Positions 35,704 through 47,551 of a DNA stretch of 64,000 bases are shown piece by piece; positions within the stretch are counted from its first letter, which is position 1; each line of letters starts with the position of its first letter. The notes beneath the pieces are model-generated. The model ran no database searches and had not been told where the DNA came from. It was given only the letters and a program-made list of their open reading frames with translations. The position numbers and the translations under genes were made by a program. Source of the stretch: Phallusia mammillata (taxonomy: Eukaryota; Chordata; Ascidiacea; Phlebobranchia; Ascidiidae); contig QLIY01000006.1 of NCBI GenBank assembly GCA_003260075.1, positions 237,395 to 301,394 of the forward strand, read 5' to 3'.

Positions 35704-36196
35704 TTTGGGAACCACTGTTGTATGACATTGATGTCCCCAACACCGCCAATTTTAAACATTATAAACTAACTCTTCTACCTTGTAGCCGAATATTCGGTGT
35801 CGGCCCGAACCATTTCGGCGAGTTCCGTGCATAAAAACCTCTCTACTACAGCCAAATCCTAAAAATATGTCTATTAACTTAGTTAGTGACCAATGTTATG
35901 GAAACTATGTCACCGAATTTTTGACATGGGCCGTTTGAAGATTTTTTGACATGGGCCGTTAGCTCATTTGCCTTGCAGTTGTGTTTAGTTATAAAGGCCT
36001 AATTTAAGTGTCCCCGATTGCCATGAGTTATCCAATGCCATAAAAACGACTTTTATGCTGCGACGAAAAATGCTTAATTTGTTTAGATTACATGCGCCAT
36101 CTAGTGTAGAGGCCTAAAGTACTTAAATAAACTCGTTATGGACGAAAGAAAACAAATGATAGAATTAATTTGTATTGGCAAACAAAACAAAAATCA

Positions 36197-36206
36197 GGGG
36201 GGGGGG
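36197..36206. other. Ten-G run with duplicated flanks (probable gap placeholder)
   Basis: Copies at about 36111-36196 and 36207-36296 differ by a 4 bp indel ('gaaaacaaatg' against 'gaaaacaaaacaaatg'). Confidence 0.8.
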
Positions 36207-36296
36207 ACCTAAAGTACTTAAATAAACTCGTTATGGACGAAAGAAAACAAAACAAATGATAGAATTAATTTGTATTGGCAAACAAAACAAAAATCA

Positions 36297-37173
36297 AAAA
36301 AGCATTAGCGTGAAGCATATATGGTCGGAAATTGAATTTTAAATAACGCACAAACACTGAGTAGCAATGACAGAACATATAAATGCAGTTTTGCTTCAAA
36401 ATGATTCGCTAAAAAAACATAGGATACAACAAAGCAATCTGCATTTCAAAAACACTAGGCTTGTCACATTAGGATGTTTGTTCTGAATCTGAGGTAATTA
36501 AGCCTAAAAATTTCAGACAAAACAGGTACCACAAAACACAGAATGAATTTTTTGTACAGATATTGATGACGAAACAAGTCAATAAAAAGCAGAAAGTTTA
36601 CAAGCTGACAAAAAATGTCTTTTGGCCATCAAAATTTATAAAAAAACAACGCAATTTACATACAGCCAGGTAAAAAAATTAACAGCATCGTGAATATATG
36701 TTTGAACACAAATAGTTTGTGATTTATACTGCAAGTGTTCCCACATACAAAATTAAAACTGAAATGAGTAGAGTAAAAACAAAACTAAATAGAAAAGCAG
36801 TAATTGTGCTTGACAGGATTTAGGTCCAAATGTGTGTGCTTGACCAGTACAATGTAGCAACAGTGGAGCCATTATGAAATAAAAAACAAAACAAAATCAA
36901 CACAGTCCCATCATAACAATTGAAAATAAATTTGACATGATATGAAAATCGAAGCAAAATACACACTAAGCGAACTCTATTTCATAACAATGAGCTTTCC
37001 ACATTGCTTCAAATCTGGTGGAAGTTCGATTTTATAAAACTATTATCTTACACACACTGACATTTATAGCAGACTACAATGTGACACAATACTGTTGATA
37101 AAAGCAATGTAGGTAGCAAGCAGCTTTTCGACAATTTTTTTAAAAACAAGCATTTCCATTGGGTTACAGACTT
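36297..37173 (-). other. Presumed 3' UTR and flank of the epimerase-like gene
   Basis: This AT-rich sequence lies downstream of the stop codon at 37174-37176 on the minus strand. No other gene was recognised. Confidence 0.45.
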
Positions 37174-40100
37174 TTAAATGTACATGAGCTTTTCCATCAT
37201 GTCACCACATATTTTTTCAATAGCTCGAACATCATTAAATGACATTTTGTCCCTCCATTGGTCCACAGTGTGGTGGTGAACTGCTGGTTCATGCCCAAAA
37301 GAAAGGTGTCTACTGCGTACAGCTCTGTAAAACCATTTTAGGCTTATTGTCAATACTATGTACTACATGGCTAATAAAACATGATTTTTAAATATCAATT
37401 TCCGCATTGTTAGGTATGTACAAAAATGGTTAATCACATAGTTTATTTAATTGCGTAAGAATTGTAATTGCATCATGTGCTACAAGCTAGGCAAACTGGT
37501 TATGCTGCTATTCAGATTTGGCTGCAATAGAAGCTAAAAACTTACCTAGCAAGTTTATTTATTTGAGGCAATGTTATTGTGGTTCCAAGCCTTGCCATAA
37601 TTTTATTTGCAGCTTTTTCTGGTTGTTGCAACAAATCTTCATACCGAACAATTTGGAATGATCGACCTGTTCTTAACATGGCTGCTACATCTGCCACCCA
37701 CACTTTAGCCAGTTGCTCCACAGTACTGGCCTGATTGTGCTCACTGATATCCCTGAACTCCCAGGGCAGCCAAGATGGCCTCAAACACTTGGGGGGGGGG
37801 GATCGCTGATATCCCTGAACTCCCAGGGCAGCCAAGATGGCCTCAAACACTTGAATGCTTCAGGAGTCAAAATGCGATGAACGGTTTGGTATTGGCTGAA
37901 ATGAACATAAATAAGATCACAAAGAGAAAAAAAAGAAAACTGAAAGGTCTTTAATTGCTTTGAATCAGTGCGAAAGGATTTAACAATGCTTTTACAAAAT
38001 ACAAGTTTTGCATGAGTCTACCACAAAAAGTGCAAGTGACCCTGGGGGTCTTGAACCCACTTGTTAAAAATACCTGGTTTAGTATACCCTACAAAAACAA
38101 CAACACTTAACCATTACGGTGTTTGTGTTTTGCAGCATATGCATACAAAACAGACCAACAACAGCATACAGTACAACTTACAGCAACTGATTGTCCACAT
38201 TTAAATCTTCACGTGTGAGTGAATACACCCAATCACGGGGATCTCTTACAACCAATATGAAGCGAGTTTGGTCTGGTGCTTGCTTCAAAATCCATGACAG
38301 CTTAAACAGGATAGAAAACATTTTATTCAATTCCTTGGGGATATATATTATGTTTGACAGATTCCTAGGTCTGTTTGTGGTTTAAACAGGGCAACACAAC
38401 TTTTTTTAATGCAGTGAACCTTGGTTAATCCAGCCCGTTTGCACCAAAAAATCTTTCAGCATTAGGTGAAGATCCACATTAACTGATGTCAGTTAGTTAA
38501 AGCTTTACCACATTGCATAAAATTTGTATCTCAAGTTTGATCTGAATTAGGCAAAAATCCGGATTAACCGAATTCAGTTTGTCATACTAATACAAGTTAT
38601 AGCATCACTGTAGCAGTTATTATAGCATTGTTCAATTTGTTCAGGTTAGTAAAAAAATATTGAAATATACCTTTGAATTCCAAAAACCACTTAGAAGGCT
38701 GATGACAAACTTTGGTAAGTTCAGCTCTGCATAGGATTTTTTTAATGTGTTTAAATATTTCTTGTCTCCTTTCAAATTTTCAAGGAATAACTCTGGTTCT
38801 TCTGATATCATTGAAAACCAGGCAGCTGTCCTGGGATGTGCCTAAACATAAATACTTTTACACATAACAATAGTATATATCAGATAGTGGCCACCGCAAA
38901 AGTTCACAAACCACCAACCATTGGTATTACTTCACAACAAAAATGAAGCGCTCAATGGGTAACTTTTTACCTCTTGTTTTTGCACTTTGTTTGCTTTTTA
39001 GTGACATTTCCAATTCTTACCTCTTTGCCAGTGGGGGGGGGGCCAATGGGTAACTTTTTACCTCTTGTTTTTGCACTTTTAGCACCTTTGTTTGCTTTTT
39101 AGTGACATTTCCAATTCTTACCTCTTTGCCAGTGGTTGGCCAGTAGCAAGGATTGTACTTTGCAACATCATAGTTTACAAGAGGCATTGTGATGTCCCTG
39201 CCCCGGATATAAAGGAACTCGCTCGAATTTGCAAATATGTGTTGTAACAGTTCACCACCCGATCCAGGAAGTGAAGCTACAAAAACTGTTGCTGGAACCT
39301 CTGGGACAAGAGTTTCACTAGAAACAATAAACATGTCATTAGCACGAAAAGTGATTGACTGCAACGCCCAAAAGGTTCATTTTTGATATAAATTTAAAAA
39401 TGCAATGCACCAGTTATACATGTTTAAAACTAGAAGGGTGGCTTAGCACATATTGCCCTTGCACATACACTATACCCTATTTTAAAAGATTAATATACTT
39501 CCTTTACATATTTTACACTGGGTCCCATATCATCCACTGTCTTTTATAACCTTGGTTGTTTCTGCGAGCAAAAACTCATGGGTCCCCACACATGCAAAGT
39601 TGTAGATAATGCATTTCAATAGATAACAATGAGTAAGTTTGGTATTGTTAAGACAAACACAGTGATTGGTACTGTGCATATTTAAATATGCTATATGGAG
39701 TACAAATTATGTAAATTCAAAAACTCATTTTAGGGGCCTAGTAGGATAACTAATCAAGGTTCAACACACACAAACTCAAAAAATATGAAACCTCAATGAC
39801 TCAATCAATAGTACTGCAAAATTGAGCCCAATCTGCCAATGTTTAAAATTTCGAACACTAGAGGTGTTTTGAGCAACAACCGTTAATGTTTCTGACGTCA
39901 AAGGGCTGTTAACAACCCCCGAACTGCAATGGCGCAATAACGATAATTGGCATACTTTACAAGCTATCCAAATTTTAGCCAATTCTGACATTGTTTACAA
40001 ACTCACCCCTTTTAGGGGGCTAGCGGGGTAAATACTAGGGTTATCCGGACAACCAAAGTGGGATGCACATCTACATAACTATATCTACCATCTGTATAAG

Positions 40101-43100
40101 TTTCAGCCACATCCATCAAGCATTTGATGGCAAAACGAGTCAGACAAACTTCGGGGGAAAAAAATCTTTTAGGGGGCTAGCGGGGTAAATACTGGGGTTA
40201 TCAACAAAAACAAAGTGGGATGCACATCTACATAACTATATCTACCATCTGTGTAAATTTCAGCCAAATCCATCAAACATTTGATGGAAAAACGAGTCGG
40301 ACAAACTTTGGGGAGAAGAAAAAGAAAAGAAAAATAAACAAACAATTTGAGTAAAATCAATATGTGTCCCCTTCAGGGAAGGGGACCCATAATTATTCCT
40401 GCTGTAGAACAGGCAACAAAACAAAAAACGATTTAAGGAAATACTTACATGGGGTTTGGAATAGAGCACTGCATGTAACTCCTCACCCCCCCCCCAGTAA
40501 AATCAATATGTGTCCCCTTCAGGGAAGGGGACCCATAATTGTTCCTGCTGTAGAACAGGCAACAAAACAAAAAACGATTTAAAAAAATTCTTACATGGGG
40601 TTTGGAATAGAGCACTGCATGTAACTCCTCTCGCTTTCATTGAATGGACAATTAACACACATTATTTTGTAAAAGTAGATCAAGAAGATAATGCCAAGCA
40701 CACAACCAACTCGACATAATCGCCTGAAAAAAGTTTACAAACATTGGCATTTAAATTTTTTTTTACAAATCTTGGACAAGTGTAGAAATAAGTGGGTGTC
40801 AAATTGACATGCGTTTAATGTTAAGAGTTTAAAACCAATATTTGACATTTGCATCTTCCTGAGTAAAAATTTCATTCGATTTACATTTGACTATCCGATC
40901 AAATGTGGTGGACAAGTTAAAGTAAAATAAGACAACACAAATCGTGTAAAGTTATAAAGAGTTTAGACTTAACTAATGACAATAATAATGTGAAACAAAA
41001 GTATTCAACACATAAACAGGCGACACCTGCAGGTTGGCTCATAAAACAAGAACAAACAAACCCAAGTAAATATAACACAAAAGTGTTAAAAAAATACGAA
41101 AATCTTTTTAACATACCTTGTTCTACTTGACACATATTGCCTTCGTCTGATGAAAAATAGTCCAGCAAAAATTAGCATTGCAAGCATGGCAAACAGAAAT
41201 GACATTACCAAGTTTCCGAAAAAACTTGAGTCGCTTTGATTGTGCTTAGCCAAAACTAGTGCATTGGTTTCTTGATCATTTGTTGATACCAGTGTTTTTA
41301 CCAAATTTGTTGACAGACCAGTGACGTCATTGTTGATGACATCACAGCGGTCCCATGTAACCGGTGTGTCATGACTTTGCCCAAACACATAGTTTTTGCT
41401 TTCAGTTTTTACAGAAGCAAACGCACCAAAACCAAATGCAACCATGCGCTTCTCAAGTTCCATGGTTAGTGATGCAATAGTGACATCATAGTTCACATTA
41501 TTAAAACGCAGACCAATGTGTGTGAAGTCATCAACTTGTGACATTACAAATGATGCTTCTTGGACCTTAATCTTGGGCCCAGTGAATAAATATGCAATGT
41601 GTGTCACTCCAGAAGGATGCAAATCATAGGTAACATTAACAAAGTGGGTTGTTCGGAATTTTGATTCACAGGCTATTTTTTCCTTCTGTAGTGAACCAGG
41701 TGGAGAAAATCCTCCAGGCTGGAACCAGAAAAATGTGTATGGACCTTCTGGAAACACCATTTGAGCTCCTGAAAAAATGTAACTGCATTACTCTAACATA
41801 TATGTTTTGTTCTTCACACTAAAAAATGTTGTTTCAGAAGTGTATTGTGCAAGCAAACTACCTAACATTACTAAAAAAGCTTTAAAGCAAGTGAAGTAAC
41901 AAACCATTAAACCCAAGATGGGTGTATTGGTGAAATGAGTTCAGTATATTGTGAAAATATGTAGCTACTCTTGTCATTTTGCTTGTTGGTTGAAGATAAA
42001 CACTATCAACCAGCAACAAAACCTCAGGATGCATAAGAATCATGTTTCTTTGAACGCTCTTTAAGCCAAGATGTGGACTGCATGAAAACACGATAGTGTG
42101 ATTTAGTCTATAGCTGTGTAAGGATTCTGATTATTTTTCAATAACTTGTGAAATTGGGGTTCAAAATTTTAGCTTGAAACTCATATTATTCACAAAACAT
42201 TGATAAAAACAGAAACAAAGCTTTTGACAAAATCAATGTGAGCAACAACAAAATAACACCTGTAAGCATTTGCTGATTCCCCAGCCAAATGGACCATCTC
42301 TCCAGATTGTGTTGCTGTCACTATATGCCCTCTTGGAGCTGGAATTGCTTGATAATTTAGCCAACGAGAGCATTCTCCAGCTTGTCCAACCCATGGTGTA
42401 TTGCATTTTGAAGTTTGGTCCGGCCAAAATGTTAAAACATTATTTAGATAAGTCATTTTAACTGAATACAGTGCTTCAGTGATAAAGAAACGACCATTTG
42501 GAGCAAAAACAAATGAATTTTGGTCTGGGTGCTCATGACCAGCATTAAATGTCTTCCACTGCTTCACAAAAGATGACAAAAGGTTGTTTTCAACAATGTG
42601 TGATATAGCTTCACCATGGATTGCTCCCGACTTCAGCGATAAGAAGGTATTGCCAGGCGAATGAGCTTGACCGCTTCCATATGTTGCAACACCCCAATCA
42701 TGAAACACATGAAGCTTTGTTCCACTTGGAAGACGTGGATGAACTGGGGCAATAGTAGAATCATAGAAAATAAATTCAGTATGTACTGTACTCCATTTCT
42801 GGGATGGTGCCCGAGCTAATGGTGGATTTTTAGGCTTACTTTGGCGAATTTTGTCAGCTAGCCAATTACCATAGCCATTTCGCATGACAAAAGAATCTAG
42901 AAATACCAACTGGCTTTCTGGTCCATAAAACCAATTATAATTGGAGTCGGCAATGCCAACAGTTCGTTGGTAACCAGGAAGGATTGTCGCATAGAAAAAC
43001 CAAAAGTGTTGTAAAAACCAGGGGTTTTGGCTGTGATCTTTTTGAAAATGTCGTTTCGCTAGAAAAGCATATTGTGTCCATCCTCTTGATGAGTATGACC

Positions 43101-44509
43101 CATATGCAACACCTTCATCGCTGGATCCATCAGCAACAAATGAAAGGAGGAACAACCCTTTTTCAAAATGATCAACAGCAAGGGCCCTCCATTGACTTGC
43201 TGAAATAACAAATAAAAATATCCCACTTCTTGCAAGTGAAAAACTTGGCCTGATCCCATAATGATAACTTTCCACAAATTAAAGCATTTTAGATTGTATT
43301 GTAAGTGAGTACTAAAATCAAAGTTATGGCCATGAATAAATATAAATAAAGTGTAAAAATAAAACTTAGCCTAACATTTAAAGATTTTTTGCAAAAGTTT
43401 AAACATACAAATAAAAGTACCTGGTCCATTTGGAGCTTCATGTTTCTCAAGAATCATTGCACCAAGCAGCAATGCCAAGTTATTAGTTGGTGCATGATTG
43501 TGAATGAGTTGTTTTGCCCATCCAGATCTGACTTTGTAAACTACAGTGTACAATTGTCTGGTGATTTCTCTGATTTTAGTCAGATATTTTTCAATTCTCT
43601 TTGGTTCCAACTGGTCATACAGAAAATCAAATGCAGTCGCAAATCCTGCTAAGTGGTGGCCAATCGGAACCTCATCTACCCCCCGACTTGCAGCAACGTA
43701 CCAGTCAGGGTATGACACCATGCGGTCCATAAACACTTTTATCTGTTTTGTAAAAAACATGGTATTAAAAATCAATGCCCAAAGCATAAGACAGTTTACC
43801 TTATACAAGCCTTATAAACAACAAACAAATATTATTTTAAGACTATCGTTTCACAGTAAAAAAGTTATATCGGTTGCCTTCTGATAATAAACATAAATCT
43901 GAAAGAAAAACAAACAGATACTTTAAAACAACCCACCAGCTCTAATGCTTTAGTATCCTCCGGGTATAAAACACAGTACATTGCAAAAGCACACAAATTA
44001 TTTCCATAAATCTCATTCCATGCTGATGCAAATTTTTCTGCTGACTCTGGTGGAAGAACGTGGATGCTGTCCCCAGTTAAAGCCTTTCCAGCATCTTGCA
44101 AAATCCTTGCAATTTTTACATGTGTTGTTTTGGCTTTAAGGCGTAATTTTGGCACATCTTCTTTGTTGAAGAAAAGTAGTGGATGACTTATTTGAGTATC
44201 CCTATCATTACTTTGCAAAGGTTTTGATGCAGTTGCTGTGCAGATGCCCCCCCCCCCATGTGTTGTTTTGGCTTTAAGGCGTAATTTTGGCACATCTTCT
44301 TTGTGGAAGAAAAGTAGTGGATGACTTATTTCAGAATCCCTATCATTACTTTGCAAAGGTTTTGATGCAGTTGCTATGCAGATCCACAACAACACAGCAA
44401 CAACTATCGGCAAGAGTTTGTTGAACCCGACAGTTTTTCGATTAATTTTTGGATGAGCATTAAAACCAAATGTGAATGTTGTCATGTTGCTTCGTGTTAA
44501 TACGTACAA
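37174..44509 (-). CDS. Dermatan-sulfate epimerase-like protein with C-terminal sulfotransferase domain
   Basis: Ten coding exons are modelled: 44509-43937, 43742-43421, 43199-42260, 42077-41905, 41768-41117, 39317-39122, 38841-38671, 38300-38182, 37895-37546 and 37324-37174. All have consistent phase. The start may instead be 44485. A signal anchor (LLPIVVAVLLWICIA) leads into the epimerase domain, which converts D-glucuronate to L-iduronate in chondroitin/dermatan sulfate in the Golgi. Its catalytic motifs are present: HNHAPTN, GVAYGSY, NYNWFYGPESQLVFLD and NAGHEHPDQNSF. A membrane helix near the end of exon 5 precedes a sulfotransferase-like domain with a 5'-PSB-like ATVFVASLPGSGG and a 3'-PB-like LVVRDPRDW. 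That order is DSEL-like; DSE itself lacks the last domain. Exons 1 and 9 each contain a ten-G run with a duplicated segment (126 and 47 bp), so the sequence as given is frame-broken. This is probably an assembly fault rather than a pseudogene. Confidence 0.88.
37791..37800. other. Ten-G run inside an epimerase exon (probable gap placeholder)
   Basis: Copies of 47 bp (37744-37790 and 37805-37851, ctgatatccctgaactccca...) flank the run within exon 9, shifting the minus-strand frame. Removing one copy plus the run restores continuity between EAFKCLRPSWLPW and EHNQASTVEQL. Confidence 0.85.
38036..38120 (-). repeat. tRNA-like SINE fragment (low confidence)
   Basis: On the minus strand an A-box-like string (atggttaagtg, about 38104-38115) is followed by a B-box-like GGGTTCAAGACCC (about 38046-38058). 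The spacing is typical of tRNA-derived SINEs. No cloverleaf acceptor stem is evident. It lies in an epimerase-gene intron. Confidence 0.3.
39033..39042. other. Ten-G run at an epimerase exon end (probable gap placeholder)
   Basis: Flanking copies at about 38956-39032 and 39044-39130 share the 3' end of exon 6 and its splice donor. They differ by a ~10 bp indel ('gcacttttagcacctttg' against 'gcactttg'). The genuine exon 6 is the copy continuous with 39317. Confidence 0.8.
40008..40320. repeat. Two tandem copies of a ~150 bp unit
   Basis: Units at about 40008-40160 and 40168-40320 each run from 'cttttagggggctagcgggg' through 'ccaaagtgggatgcacatct' to 'gacaaact'. They differ at about 10% of positions. 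No poly-G run separates them, so unlike the gap-flanking repeats this duplication is likely genuine. It lies in the intron between epimerase exons 5 and 6. Confidence 0.75.
40486..40495. other. Ten-C run with duplicated flanks (probable gap placeholder)
   Basis: Copies of about 135 bp at 40350-40484 and 40496-40630 flank ten C. The C orientation suggests this contig was reverse-complemented after placeholder filling. It lies in an epimerase-gene intron. Confidence 0.8.
44247..44257. other. C run inside the first epimerase exon (probable gap placeholder)
   Basis: Eleven C separate copies of 126 bp (44120-44245 and 44258-44383) that differ at about four positions. Both copies encode HPLLFF(H/N)KEDVPKLRLK, so the predicted protein wrongly repeats about 42 residues. 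Confidence 0.85.
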
Positions 44510-45522
44510 AACAAACTGATACTATAAAACAACATGTGGCGTACATACAGACTTCATTGCAACAGTAAGCAAGTTGCAACAAAGATGCCTGAAAAAACTG
44601 TTGAAAATGAACAACATTCTTGTCAAGCTGTTGTTGGATCATTATTGAACAAGTTTTAACATCAACATAATATGTATATCTTAACACATGTGATCTAACA
44701 TTACTATTTTTAACAGAAAAAGACCCATGCAGTTTTTTTTCTTTCACTTAAACACAAAATATATTTTTCTACGCAATTATCCGCTACCCTCATTACAGGT
44801 AGCATAACAGGAGAAGACCAAACAATATAAACTCAAACTGTGGTCCTGTATATTTCAGATACCCCTCCCTTCCTCTGCAGACATAACTAATATAAAACCT
44901 ACAACTCAATATACATCAAGAATTAGTACGTCAACTATAATTGATAACATCAAAAAAGTATGCTAAAAACTTTCCCAAATCAGTGGCAGCTAAACCAAAA
45001 TCTTAGTGCCAGGTTGCGAAAATGCGAACATCTTTTTTCGCTCGACTGTTTCGTAAAGTGCGGTAAAAAATTATTTCATGCATCGGTGGACACAGCTGTC
45101 CCTTTTTCTTTTTGTACGTCCTCCTTTACATAGATATCATTTTTTCAAAATATGCCATTGCCATCCAACACCACAAAATGTATTTTTGCATCTCATATTA
45201 AAGTAGCACGCGGTACGAGGGCCTCGGAGCCGCAGGAAAATAAAAGTTGAGTTTACATAAACTACACAAGTGGGGAAGTTACCAATATTCTAACCTGCTT
45301 CTCCTGATCTGACAACCTTAGAATTGTAGATACTGCTGTGCTACCAAGTTTCACCTTCCAAAGTTACCCAAAACTTGTAACATTTGTCAACAGTAAACAT
45401 AAAATCATTTTGATTTTTTCCTAGATTGTAAGATTTTGCGAACATGTCTTCCAGAAAATGTATTAGGATAACAAAATTTCACACACAAACATAGCAATTT
45501 CGTATTTTGTTCCATGTTAGAA

Positions 45523-47026
45523 TTAGGAACTATCAAGTGATAAATACTTCAATTGGGTGAGTTCCTCAGGAAGCCATGGACATTTTGGAACAGGAATTCC
45601 ACGATTATTGCTGTGAATGGCTTTGTAAAAATGTGACCACGACGATTTATTCTGTTTCTTGACATCCCTTACTAAAAGTTCTTGATTCATGTATTCTGTA
45701 TATTCATCATTTGGTACCGTTTTTTCGTTTTCTTTTTTTGGTGATGCAAGTACGACAGGATAGTTACAACGGCGGGGGTCTAATTCTACGACATGGTATC
45801 CCAATCGGTCAGCTTTTTGTTGATAAGTTTCTTGTTTCAGTATACCTTTCAGGAAGCATTTCATCAAGTTCAGCATTGTAGTCGATCCAAAGGTTTTGAC
45901 ATACATGTCTTTGAACCCTGCAAAACAGTATTTACAACTTTAGATTTCTTAAAAATGAAAATGGAGTTGTTGCTAACAATGCTTTTGATTGTTTGTGCCC
46001 TAACTGTGTATTTCAATTTGTTTACACATATATTTTTCGTTTATTGTAAGATGAAACCTACCAATCAACTTGCAAATATCAGTCACAGCTCTATGGCAAT
46101 GTAAGCCATAACCTTTGGGCTGTTTCCTGATTTGCATCCATGTTCGATGGTGAGCAACAAACATGTCCTCATACACTGTACGATCTTCATACCTAGAAAA
46201 ACAATATATACACCTATTTTAAACTAAATTTCCAACTGTGGTATAAGTGGTGTACCATGTAGAAAATAATTTCCCTGCTAAATACCAAGAAAAATGTCCA
46301 CATTTTTAACCCAAAATGTTTGTATGTTTATACTGAAATAGGTAAAATAGAAAAACAACAATTGTACTAAGGCAGACACAAAACAAGTGTTCCATACCTC
46401 TCAATGACATGCAATCTTCTAAAAGCCTTGTTTCTTGCCTTTCTGACAGCTGCACTGATGTTGGCTGATGTACTACCTGCAATACCCATTACTCCCTTGC
46501 CATTTCCAACAGCCACCATACATCGAAGGCGATAAATCCTTCCAACTGTTTTGTCACGATGTGCCACCCTTGCAGCTTGCAACAGAACACACTGAAAATC
46601 TTCAAATGAGTTGTCTTCTGTTGACTCTGGTGCTGGAATCCTTAACCCACCCCACTGGGCACCTGTCCAACCTCGTACTACTGTTTTCTCTCTACGAAAA
46701 CCCTGTTTAAATTTTTCGCGATCCTCTACATATGCCTGCTGCTCTGTTCTAGTACGTTTGTACAGTTTATTTTCAGTTTTTGCATTAAGCCCAGGCCATT
46801 CGATTCCCAATTCATTTTCACCCAATACTTTATGTCGTCCCAGATCAACTTTCTTTCTTGCCTGACCACGTTTTCCACGTCCAGTCCTTTTCTTTGTAGG
46901 TGAAACAGAATTCCATAATGCAGTAGCAGTCACTTGGTTTATAAAGTCATGGCGTTGCCTTGTCAACTGAATTGCTGAAGCAAATGCAACTTTAAAAAGG
47001 TTGAATTTCTTTGTCACACTTTGCAT
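45523..47026 (-). CDS. MRPS5: Mitochondrial ribosomal protein uS5m
   Basis: Three exons (47026-46398, 46192-46062, 45917-45523) encode 384 residues (human about 430). The N-terminus is basic and may act as a mitochondrial presequence. A basic linker with TGRGKRGQARKK and GWTGAQWGG motifs precedes the S5 domain. That domain begins near RLRCMVAVGNGKG and continues VGIAGSTSANISAAVRKARNKA-like through HHRTWMQIRKQPKGYGLHCHRA into exon 3 (IGFKDMYVKTFGSTTMLNL). uS5m sits at the mRNA entry of the mitochondrial small subunit. Splice phases agree at both junctions. It lies head-to-tail with HELLS upstream (526 bp) and the epimerase-like gene downstream (about 1 kb), spacing too wide for a typical ascidian operon. 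Confidence 0.9.
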
Positions 47027-47170
47027 GATGATTCAATAAATTAAGGATACATTTTATCAAAAGATACCTAAATGCAAAAAGATTTAAGTGGTTAGTTAAG
47101 CACACAAAAAAAATTACTTGGATTTATCCTGTCATTTTACATGCAAAGAAAAAAGCTGCAACAAAAAACC

Positions 47171-47228
47171 AATAATGAAAAGGCACATATCTCATACATC
47201 AAGGAAAGGCACATATCTCATACATCAA
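47171..47228. repeat. Two-copy 26 bp tandem repeat
   Basis: The unit aaaggcacatatctcataca followed by tcaagg occurs twice back-to-back, with no G run between. It lies between the MRPS5 and HELLS genes. Confidence 0.8.
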
Positions 47229-47551
47229 GGCAGTGTTTATTTTGCTACAAAACTACAAAATACAGATGGATGTACTACTTGAAAAGCAGAATATGAATTT
47301 TGAAGTGAAAACAAAATGACCAATTCACAGTAAAACTAACAGCATCTACTAACACTTGAGGATCAAATCTACATGAAGGTGCACATGCAGGAGGGTTCTG
47401 AACAAGCTTAATGATATAATCATGGTTGTTTAATAATTTACTATGTTAATTTGGGCTAAATTTTAGTTGAAAAGGCATATTTACTTGTACAAATACCACA
47501 ACATAATATCTCAGACACAAAGTTTTTGAAGATTTAGGCATTAATGTGTTA

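Noticed and set aside
35367-35834. 155-codon plus-strand frame with an internal repeat (WEPLLYDIDVPNTANFKHYKLT twice)
   Set aside because: It overlaps a hAT MITE and a gap-flanking duplication; the repeat is the duplicated contig overlap, and no homologue is recognised.
38036-38120. Intact tRNA gene
   Set aside because: A- and B-box-like motifs are present, but no acceptor stem or anticodon arm pairs convincingly.
40584-40612. Possible 20 bp microexon (between tacatgcag and gtaagt) in the epimerase gene
   Set aside because: Including it breaks the frame between exon 5 (ending AG) and exon 6 (starting TGAAACTC), whereas joining those directly is in frame. It also appears twice because of the gap duplication.
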